In this document: piece by piece, positions 6,677 to 12,609 of the stretch
Position numbering within the stretch: the stretch's first letter is position 1
Layout: every line of letters starts with the position of its first letter
Assembly: GCA_037445875.1 (NCBI GenBank)
Contig: JBBIJR010000061.1
Location: 1-21,408, forward strand
Direction: 5' to 3'
DNA length: 21,408 nt
Origin: JBBIJR01 sp037445875
GTDB taxonomy: Bacteria > CLD3 > SB21
The notes under the pieces: model-generated
Databases searched by the model: none
What the model was told of the DNA's origin: nothing
What the model saw: the letters and a program-made list of their open reading frames with translations, nothing else
Program-made: the position numbers and the translations under genes

Positions 6677-9600
6677 TTGAACAGCCCCTCCTGTCTGCTC
6701 ACGGTACTCCTGTACACGTGTTTTTTCCCGTCGAACGGCTCAGGGCAGGACCTCTTCCTCAAGTACTATACGCTGCATGAGGGGTTTCCCCACCCGCAGG
6801 TGTGGCATGTTGCGCAGGACCGTTCCGGCTGTCTGTGGTTTGCCACGGGAGGCGGATTGGTCCGTTACAACGGCATCCGGTTCACGACATACACCAAGGA
6901 TGACGGCCTTCTGAGTAACATTATCCGGCATGTTTTCCAGGACGACGACGGGAAGCTATGGGTCACCTCGGACGACGGCGTCACCGTGTTTGACGGGCGC
7001 ACGTTCGAAAACTACACGGAGAAGGACGGCCTGGGAGCCGGGTTCGTGTGGAAAACGGTTAAAGACCGTTCCGGACGGTATTGGTTTCCCACTTCCAGCG
7101 GCGGCCTATCCTGTTTCGATGGACGGGCTTTCCGCACGTACACAACGAACGACGGACTTCCCACCGGTGAGTTCCGGGACGGGTTCATGGACCGGGACGG
7201 CAATCTGTGGTTCGGCACGATCGACGGATGTGTCGTGCTCGCATTTCAAGGTGAGCGGTACGACACGTCCTTCGTGTATTTCCAAAAGCGCGGGACCCAA
7301 CGCTTCGGAGGAATCTCTTCGCTTTCACAAGACCGGGAGGGACGCATACTCATTGCGTCGCAAGCCGGCCTCATCGCGTTTGACTACGCAGCCTACGCGG
7401 CGGGCAGCGGTGCTCCTGAACCCCACATGGAGAGCCTTTCCCTGGGCACGTGGGGCACCCGTCGAAGGATTGAATCCGTCTTCGCCGCCTCCGACTCGTC
7501 CCTGTGGATCGCCACGGAGAATGGATTTGGACAGTTGAAGAAGAGAAGGCTCCAGACGTACGATGTTGATCGGGACTATTCGTCGAACAGCATGCACACA
7601 ATCCTCGAAGACCGTGAGGGCACCGTGTGGTTTGGTACGGACGGCGGGGGCTGTTTTTCCATACCGTACCAGAATCTGCGGAACTTCACGACAAGAAACG
7701 GGCTTCTTTCCAGGGTGGTGAACGCCGTCGAACGGGACGAATCGGGCAACATCTACATCGGGACGGATGACGGCCTCAATATACTCACGGTCTCCGGTAT
7801 GCGTTCCCTGTCCCCGGACGTTCTGCGGACGGGCGATCCGGTGTGGTCGTTGAAGGTCGATCGCTCAGGAACGCTTTGGATCGGCACGCGGAATCATCTC
7901 TTTGAATACGTCGGCGGCAGGGTTCGTGAGCGGCCGGACCTGTATGGAAGACTGAATTCACCGGTCCTCGATATCGAGGAAGACCGTGAGGGGCGTTTGT
8001 GGCTGGCCACGTTGGACGGAATGGTCGTGGCCGGTCGGGGTGGCACGCGGGTGCTCGACGAGAAAGCCGGCCTTCCCGGAACACAAATCTGGTGCGTATA
8101 TCGAGACCGTCAAGGGACAATGTGGGCCGGTATCAACGGCGGCCTCGTCCGGTTTGATAGTCTGAGTCCGTCCGGACTCCGCATGAAAATCTATACGACG
8201 GCGGATGGTCTACCCGATAACACCGTCAACGTGGTTCGCCAGGATGCCGATGGCGTGTACTGGATTGGGACGGACCTGGGCTTCTCGCGTTTTGACGGGA
8301 CGCGGTTTACGAATTTCAAACCCAGAGAGCTGGGCCTCTTCGACAACGTCGTGGCGGTGATCGAATACGATCCGTTCGTCAGCGCCCTGTGGATCGGGTC
8401 GCGCGGCTTTGCGCTGTACGATCATCGGGCCCCGGTCCCACGTCTGATTCGCAAACTCGACAAGGGGCGGGGCATGGTCGGGGAGGAATGCACCACCAAT
8501 AACAGCATGTTGCTCGACGGGAAAGGCAACGCGTGGATCGGCACGTTTTCGGGCCTGACGCACTATGCACACGATCGCGAGAGTAAGCGGTCCGATATCG
8601 CCCCGCCCGTTGTTGTAGAGGCCGTCCACCTCGTCGATTCCGTGATCCATGTCAATCACCTGACGGCCGCGACCGGCGAGGCGCGGAGGATCAAGGGCAA
8701 TACGCTCTCTTTTGAGTTCGCCGTGCTTTCCTACCGGGACGAACGTGAAAACATGTGCCAGTACAGGCTGGACGGTTTCGACGAAGGTTGGTCCGAATTC
8801 GTCCGAAAGAACGAAGTTCGATACACCAACCTCGGGCCCGGCGAGTACACCTTCCACGTCCGAACGCGCGGCAGCGGGATGGGCGACAGCGCGTCCGAGG
8901 CCGTGTGGAGTTTCATTGTTCCCTGGCCTTGGTGGCTCCATCCGCTGTTCCTGTTTTTCGTTGCGGCCGGTTCCGGCGGCGGAATATACGGTTTGCATCG
9001 CCTTCGGGTCAATCGCAAGATGGCGTCCATGCGAAGGCGCAATCGGGAGTTGGAAGAAAAAGTGCGCGAGCGGACCTCCGAGCTTATGCGCCAGCGCGAC
9101 GCGCTCGAAGATCTGTTGACCCGGCTGCAGCGTACCCAGGCCCAGCTCGTCCAGTCCGAGAAGATGGCCGCTCTGGGCCAACTTGTCGCGGGAGTGGCTC
9201 ATGAGATCAACAATCCGACTTCCATCCTGGCCGGCAACGTGAATTATATCGAAGAGTATCTCCGGATCCTCCGCAAGCTGATCGGAAAATACGAAACGTA
9301 CCCGATCTCCGATGCCGCGTTTCAGCAGGAGGTGCACGACCTGAAAAGGGCCACGGACTGGGAATTTGTCCAGGCCGACATGGATACGTTGATTGCCAGC
9401 GTCAAGAATGCGGCCGAGCGGATTCGGCACATTGTGCTGGATCTGAGGAACTTCTCGCGTCTCGATGAGGCGGAGATCAGCGAGGTGGATATTCACGACT
9501 GCATCGACACGACCGTGAAGCTGTTTATGAACCAGTACCGGCATGTGTTGCAGATCGAACGGCAATTTCGGGCCACCAACCGGGTCTTCTGTTTTGTCAA

Positions 9601-9970
9601 CCAGATCAACCAGGTTCTGCTCAACCTGTTGATCAATTCGGCCCAAGCGATCGAACAGAAAAGGAACTCAATTCCGGAAGGAGGGCAGGCGGGTGTTATC
9701 GCCATCGCCACCGACAACGATGAGTCCCAGGGGCTCATCGTCCGCATACGGGACGACGGCGTCGGTATACCCCGCGATCTTCAAAGCCGCGTATTCGATC
9801 CGTTTTTCACAACTAAACCGATTGGACAGGGAACAGGCCTCGGGCTATCCATCTCGTACGCGATCATCGTGGAGAAACACCGCGGCTCCATCTCCTGCGA
9901 GAGTGAACCGGGCTCGTGGACGGAATTCACGATCCGGCTGCCGCAGAAACCGAGCGAAATCCCGTCCTGA
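6677..9970 (+). CDS. Two-component sensor histidine kinase with double seven-bladed propeller sensor
   Basis: A 1097-residue membrane kinase. It begins at TTG 6677 with a signal-peptide-like segment (LLTVLLYTCFFPS). I count 14 Reg_prop-type repeats in residues 30-655 (units such as DRSGxLWxGTxxGLxRFDGxxFxxYT), which would make two seven-bladed propellers as in HTCS-type sensors. A Y_Y_Y domain follows (about 670-750: LSFEFAVLSYRDERENMCQY, GPGEYTFHVR), then one transmembrane helix (about 754-775), a coiled coil (about 780-825) and HisKA with the phospho-acceptor His842 in VAHEINNP. The ATPase domain has the N box (NLLINSAQAI), G1 (DDGVGIP), F (FDPFFTTKP) and G2 (GTGLGLS). There is no receiver or DNA-binding domain, so it is a classical kinase and not a hybrid, and no response regulator is encoded nearby. 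The TTG start lacks a well-spaced Shine-Dalgarno site, so the exact start is uncertain. Confidence 0.93.
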   Translation: MNSPSCLLTVLLYTCFFPSNGSGQDLFLKYYTLHEGFPHPQVWHVAQDRSGCLWFATGGGLVRYNGIRFTTYTKDDGLLSNIIRHVFQDDDGKLWVTSDDGVTVFDGRTFENYTEKDGLGAGFVWKTVKDRSGRYWFPTSSGGLSCFDGRAFRTYTTNDGLPTGEFRDGFMDRDGNLWFGTIDGCVVLAFQGERYDTSFVYFQKRGTQRFGGISSLSQDREGRILIASQAGLIAFDYAAYAAGSGAPEPHMESLSLGTWGTRRRIESVFAASDSSLWIATENGFGQLKKRRLQTYDVDRDYSSNSMHTILEDREGTVWFGTDGGGCFSIPYQNLRNFTTRNGLLSRVVNAVERDESGNIYIGTDDGLNILTVSGMRSLSPDVLRTGDPVWSLKVDRSGTLWIGTRNHLFEYVGGRVRERPDLYGRLNSPVLDIEEDREGRLWLATLDGMVVAGRGGTRVLDEKAGLPGTQIWCVYRDRQGTMWAGINGGLVRFDSLSPSGLRMKIYTTADGLPDNTVNVVRQDADGVYWIGTDLGFSRFDGTRFTNFKPRELGLFDNVVAVIEYDPFVSALWIGSRGFALYDHRAPVPRLIRKLDKGRGMVGEECTTNNSMLLDGKGNAWIGTFSGLTHYAHDRESKRSDIAPPVVVEAVHLVDSVIHVNHLTAATGEARRIKGNTLSFEFAVLSYRDERENMCQYRLDGFDEGWSEFVRKNEVRYTNLGPGEYTFHVRTRGSGMGDSASEAVWSFIVPWPWWLHPLFLFFVAAGSGGGIYGLHRLRVNRKMASMRRRNRELEEKVRERTSELMRQRDALEDLLTRLQRTQAQLVQSEKMAALGQLVAGVAHEINNPTSILAGNVNYIEEYLRILRKLIGKYETYPISDAAFQQEVHDLKRATDWEFVQADMDTLIASVKNAAERIRHIVLDLRNFSRLDEAEISEVDIHDCIDTTVKLFMNQYRHVLQIERQFRATNRVFCFVNQINQVLLNLLINSAQAIEQKRNSIPEGGQAGVIAIATDNDESQGLIVRIRDDGVGIPRDLQSRVFDPFFTTKPIGQGTGLGLSISYAIIVEKHRGSISCESEPGSWTEFTIRLPQKPSEIPS

Positions 9971-9982
9971 GGAGAATCGTCC

Positions 9983-10024
9983 GGAACGTGCTCCTGTTCG
10001 ATGACGTTCCTACATCTTGAGCAC
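9983..10024 (+). promoter_or_regulatory. Overlapping inverted repeats upstream of yqeY (possible alternative RNA hairpins)
   Basis: GGAACGT (9983-9989) can pair with ACGTTCC (10004-10010), and GTGCTC (9988-9993) can pair with GAGCAC (10019-10024). The two left arms share GT, so the hairpins exclude each other in part. No U-tract follows. The arrangement recalls an attenuator, but it may be chance. Confidence 0.25.
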
Positions 10025-10049
10025 ACCATAGTACAAGAAAGGCAGAGCC

Positions 10050-10505
10050 ATGATCGAAACGGCGATGAGTCGGCGACTGAACGAAGAAATCAAGTCCGCT
10101 ATGAAATCGGGGGACAAGGATCGTCTGGAGACGCTGCGCCTGCTCAAGGCCAGTCTTCAGAAGGTTCTCATCGATAAGGGAGCTTCGGCGACGCCGGACG
10201 ACGAAATCGCATTTCTGGCGGTTGAGGTGAAGCGCCGCAAGGAAGCAGTCGAGTTGTACCGCAAGGGCGGCCGCAAGGATCTTGCCGATAAAGAGGAGCG
10301 CGAGCTCGTCATCATTTCGGAGTACCTTCCGAAACCCCTTACGGAAGAAGAACTCCGCACCCTTGTGGATGAAGCGGTACGTGAAACCGGTGCGCAGTCC
10401 CCGAAAGATATGGGCAGGGTCATGTCGGCGGTCATGCCGAAGGTGAAGGGTAAGGCGGATGGGAAGACGGTACAGGAACTCGTAAAGGCCCGATTGGGTA
10501 GCTAG
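10050..10505 (+). CDS. yqeY: YqeY / GatB-like domain protein
   Basis: A 151-residue soluble protein of the YqeY family, which is related to the helical tail domain of the GatB subunit of tRNA-dependent amidotransferase; it is thought to bind tRNA, but its role is unsettled. The sequence has the usual features: MSRRLNEEIKSAMKSGDKDRLETLRLLKASL at the N-terminus, VKRRKEAVELYRKGGRKDLADKE in the middle, EYLPKPLTEEEL, and the C-terminal PKDMGRVMSAVMPKVKGKADG motif. The length is standard (about 150). ATG 10050 has AAAGG eight bases upstream; ATG 10065 is an alternative that would drop MIETA. The stop TAG at 10503-10505 overlaps the convergent ruvX stop. It lies 79 bp after the kinase gene; whether they share a transcript is unclear. 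Confidence 0.92.
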   Translation: MIETAMSRRLNEEIKSAMKSGDKDRLETLRLLKASLQKVLIDKGASATPDDEIAFLAVEVKRRKEAVELYRKGGRKDLADKEERELVIISEYLPKPLTEEELRTLVDEAVRETGAQSPKDMGRVMSAVMPKVKGKADGKTVQELVKARLGS

Positions 10506-10933
10506 TCGCGGCCCTCGTTGGCGTCCAGGAAATGTCGGAGGATGACGACGGCCGCGAGGGTGTCCAGGCGTTCCTTCGTTCGACGCTTCTTTTTCGTCTC
10601 CGTCTGCAGGAGGATCTGTTTGGCAGAGACCGTCGAGAGCCGCTCGTCCCAGAAGACAATGGGCACGGCGACCGTCGCGGCCAGCCTTTCTGTGAAGGCC
10701 TTGACCTTGGATGCTTTTTCGCCCGCAAGCCCCGATTTTTCCAGCGGCATTCCAATTACGATGCGTTGCACTTCCTGGTCGCGCACAATCTGCGCAATCC
10801 GGCGGACCGCCTCTTCTTCTTTTCTAATAACGAGGGTTTCGAGTGCCGAGGCAATGATCCGCATCGGATCGCTCATCGCAAGACCGATACGTCTCTCACC
10901 GTAGTCAACCGCGAGTATTCGTCCCTGATGCAT
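10502..10933 (-). CDS. ruvX: RuvX/YqgF, putative pre-16S rRNA nuclease
   Basis: A 143-residue RNase H-fold protein of the YqgF/RuvX family, which matures the 5' end of 16S rRNA; older annotation calls it a Holliday junction resolvase. Catalytic positions are present: Asp10 in LAVDYGERRIGLAMSD, Glu97 in FWDERLST and Asp124 in RLDTLAAVVIL; IVIGMPLEKSG is the conserved middle motif. A basic stretch KKKRRTK precedes the last motif. The ATG at 10933 has no visible Shine-Dalgarno sequence; it lies about 11 bases after the strong hairpin at 10944-10967. The stop overlaps the yqeY stop in CTAG. It is downstream of the HU gene on the same strand (64 bp), so expression may depend on read-through of that hairpin. 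Confidence 0.92.
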   Translation of the reverse strand: MHQGRILAVDYGERRIGLAMSDPMRIIASALETLVIRKEEEAVRRIAQIVRDQEVQRIVIGMPLEKSGLAGEKASKVKAFTERLAATVAVPIVFWDERLSTVSAKQILLQTETKKKRRTKERLDTLAAVVILRHFLDANEGRD

Positions 10934-10967
10934 GGAAACAACAAGACCATCTCATACGAGATGGTCT
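10934..10967 (-). terminator. Hairpin between HU and ruvX, probable HU terminator or attenuator
   Basis: On the minus strand AGACCATCTC (10967-10958) and GAGATGGTCT (10953-10944) form a perfect 10-bp stem with loop GTAT, followed by TGTTGTTT, an interrupted U-rich tail. It starts about 30 bases past the HU stop and ends just before the ruvX ATG. The broken U-tract suggests partial termination, which would let abundant HU mRNA end here while some transcription continues into ruvX. Confidence 0.55.
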
Positions 10968-10997
10968 CCCAAGAAAATCCTTCTAATAATCAAGACG

Positions 10998-11330
10998 TTA
11001 TGCCATACCTTCGACTTGACCCGCTTGATCGAGCGGTTGCTTCAGAACTTCCTTCAGGAGCTTTCCTGGTTTGAAATGGGTCTTTCGCCTCGGCGGGACA
11101 TAGATGATCTCACCCGTCTTGGGATTTCTGGCTTTCGGTTTTGCCTTGGTTGTTTTCACTTCAAATACGCCAAAGTCGCGGATTTCGATGCGTACGTCAG
11201 GATCGGCCTCGGACAGGATTTCACGGATGGACTCAAAGACTACGTCGACCAGATGCTCTACGTTGTGGACTTTTTCGCCCAGCTTTTCAGCCACGCGAAT
11301 CGAAACGTCCTTCTTAGTCTTTGTTTTCAT
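10998..11330 (-). CDS. HU/IHF-family nucleoid DNA-binding protein
   Basis: A 110-residue member of the bacterial HU/IHF family, which bends and compacts DNA as a dimer. Helices at residues 6-45 (KKDVSIRVAEKLG, VEHLVDVVFESIREILSE) precede the beta-arm signature GVFEVKTTKAKPKARNPKTG (about 54-73), with the conserved Arg-Asn-Pro tip, then VPPRRKTHFKPGKLLKE. It is longer than the usual 90 residues because of a tail of about 15 residues (QPLDQAGQVEGMA) and a lysine-rich start. The ATG at 11330 follows GGAG with eight bases between. The gene is monocistronic or leads into ruvX, and is driven by the strongest-looking promoter in the window. Confidence 0.95.
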   Translation of the reverse strand: MKTKTKKDVSIRVAEKLGEKVHNVEHLVDVVFESIREILSEADPDVRIEIRDFGVFEVKTTKAKPKARNPKTGEIIYVPPRRKTHFKPGKLLKEVLKQPLDQAGQVEGMA

Positions 11331-11358
11331 TGGGTTATCTCCTGAATAACCACTGAAC

Positions 11359-11376
11359 GCACAACGTCCCTTGTGC
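11359..11376 (-). promoter_or_regulatory. Inverted repeat at the predicted start site of the HU gene
   Basis: GCACAA (11376-11371 read on the minus strand) and TTGTGC (11364-11359) form a perfect 6-bp inverted repeat around GGGACG. It spans about +1 to +16 of the predicted transcript. It could be an operator for a dimeric regulator or a protecting 5' hairpin in the mRNA. Confidence 0.4.
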
Positions 11377-11380
11377 CATG

Positions 11381-11426
11381 ATAATAAAGAAAACCCGATA
11401 CATTGTCAAGTAAAATTTGAATTTAC
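11381..11426 (-). promoter_or_regulatory. Near-consensus sigma70 promoter with AT-rich upstream element for HU
   Basis: Minus-strand TTGACA (11409-11404) is a perfect -35 box, followed after exactly 17 bases by TATTAT (11386-11381). The preceding 17 bases (11426-11410) are almost wholly A/T and resemble an UP element. This layout is expected for an abundant nucleoid protein. The upstream gene's stop codon at 11425-11423 lies within the AT-rich part. Confidence 0.85.
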
Positions 11427-12475
11427 GAGCCGACGGGAAGGATCTTGGCAGTGACACGACCAATGGATGAGTAAGAAAAAAAATCTTCCTTGGAATCTGC
11501 AAATTCAGTTTTTACATACGAAAGAGCAGTGAGCGGACGCACAGACGGCACGGGACACACAGAGGTCACGACGCCGATTTCCTTTCCTGACCCGTTGAAT
11601 AGAGGACCGGGCACGACTTCGGAGGAAAGGCCAAGCTTACGCAGGTGCTTCTGGATCTTATTGTAACTGTCCAAGCGTGCGATGACTTCTTGGCGGATGT
11701 AGCATCCTTTCGTGAAACTCACGATTTCCGCCAGGCCGGCTTCGAGAGGGTTGTAGAGCTCGTTCAGTTCGAACGGATAGAGCGGGATTCCCCGTCCAAT
11801 GCGCCAGGCGAGGTAAGCCGTCCACCCGCACCAGCAGGCAGCTCCGCTTTGCGTCAGGTTCCGCGCCACAGATGCGGCGTGCTCCTCCGGACCTGAGACG
11901 ATGAAACAAGACACTCCGCCTGTATCGTGAGCAAGGACCTGCACACAAACATCCACCGTTTCGACCTCAACTGCTTCGCCCGTTTTCGGAACACTCCAGC
12001 CGACACGACGCAGAACCTCTCCTCCGTCAGGCCCGATCAGATCGAAACGGAATGTGTCTGCGGAAACGTCCCTGCATCGAACGTCGTCCTGTATGGTGAA
12101 CTTGTCCAACCACCGTATGATGCGCGGCACGAGCGTCGGAGACGTGTGAAGCACGTACCGATCGCCGGCGTGCAAGACCGTCACAAGGTCCAGGATACGG
12201 CCCTTTTCGGAAGTGAGAACGGTCTGCCTGGCCTGGCCCGACACGAGCCCGTTTAGATCGTTGGTAGAGAGGCGATGAAGAAGGCTGATCGCATCCCGAC
12301 CGGTGAGATACAAGCGTCCGAAGTGAGAAGCCTCGACCATTCCCGCGGAACGGTCGAGTATCTCCAGCTCCCGGGCGGCATCACCGTAGTGGCTAGGCAA
12401 TTCAACATCGTACTCGCCAAACGCCTGCACATGGGCACCGCCTGCGCTGTGGAGTTCTCCGTGCCGAATGGTCAC
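11423..12475 (-). CDS. ygfZ: YgfZ/IBA57-like folate-binding protein (GcvT family)
   Basis: A 350-residue protein of the GcvT/YgfZ family. YgfZ and mitochondrial IBA57 bind folate and support assembly or repair of certain iron-sulfur proteins; the glycine-cleavage T protein is a relative. The diagnostic motif is KGCYIRQEVIARLD with Cys258; most family members have Gly where this has Arg (KGCYxGQE). N-terminal landmarks are LDRSAGMVEASHFGRLYLTG, LLHRLSTNDL and GRILDLVTV. No gcvH or gcvP is near, which also favours YgfZ over aminomethyltransferase. The start is GTG 12475, with GAAAGG eight bases upstream; no better start exists nearby. The gene has its own promoter 25 bases upstream, divergent from the yfhO operon, and it ends just before the HU promoter. 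Confidence 0.85.
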   Translation of the reverse strand: MTIRHGELHSAGGAHVQAFGEYDVELPSHYGDAARELEILDRSAGMVEASHFGRLYLTGRDAISLLHRLSTNDLNGLVSGQARQTVLTSEKGRILDLVTVLHAGDRYVLHTSPTLVPRIIRWLDKFTIQDDVRCRDVSADTFRFDLIGPDGGEVLRRVGWSVPKTGEAVEVETVDVCVQVLAHDTGGVSCFIVSGPEEHAASVARNLTQSGAACWCGWTAYLAWRIGRGIPLYPFELNELYNPLEAGLAEIVSFTKGCYIRQEVIARLDSYNKIQKHLRKLGLSSEVVPGPLFNGSGKEIGVVTSVCPVPSVRPLTALSYVKTEFADSKEDFFSYSSIGRVTAKILPVGS

Positions 12476-12499
12476 GCGTGAAACCTTTCGATGAAGCGT

Positions 12500-12528
12500 A
12501 ATTTAGCGCGTGGAATGCAAAGGGTCAA
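12500..12528 (-). promoter_or_regulatory. Sigma70-type promoter for ygfZ
   Basis: Minus-strand TTGACC (12528-12523) and TAAATT (12505-12500) have the optimal 17-base spacing. The start would be near 12493, giving a short leader of about 18 bases with the GAAAGG ribosome site. Confidence 0.7.
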
Positions 12529-12543
12529 GGCGGAGAAAAAATT

Positions 12544-12572
12544 TTGATATTACGATGATTTTTCTTTACTTT
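12544..12572 (+). promoter_or_regulatory. Tentative promoter for the yfhO-like operon
   Basis: TTGATA (12544-12549) and TACTTT (12567-12572) lie 17 bases apart in an AT-rich stretch. The -35 box fits well (five of six), the -10 box poorly (three of six). The rest of 12530-12609 is AT-rich with no other clear signal. Confidence 0.3.
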
Positions 12573-12609
12573 TGCACGGTCATATCCACTATTTTCCGGA
12601 CATTTTTGC

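Noticed and set aside
6677..8600. DNA-level tandem repeat in the kinase gene
   Set aside because: Repetition is at protein level (propeller blades) and divergent in DNA, so it is not a recent tandem array.
8210..9646. Minus-strand frame of 478 codons opposite the kinase
   Set aside because: Lies against the Y_Y_Y, HisKA and ATPase coding sequence and has no recognisable domain.
11423..12475. Assignment as glycine cleavage T protein (gcvT)
   Set aside because: The KGCYxxQE motif and absence of gcvH/gcvP favour YgfZ; length and general GcvT fold alone do not decide.
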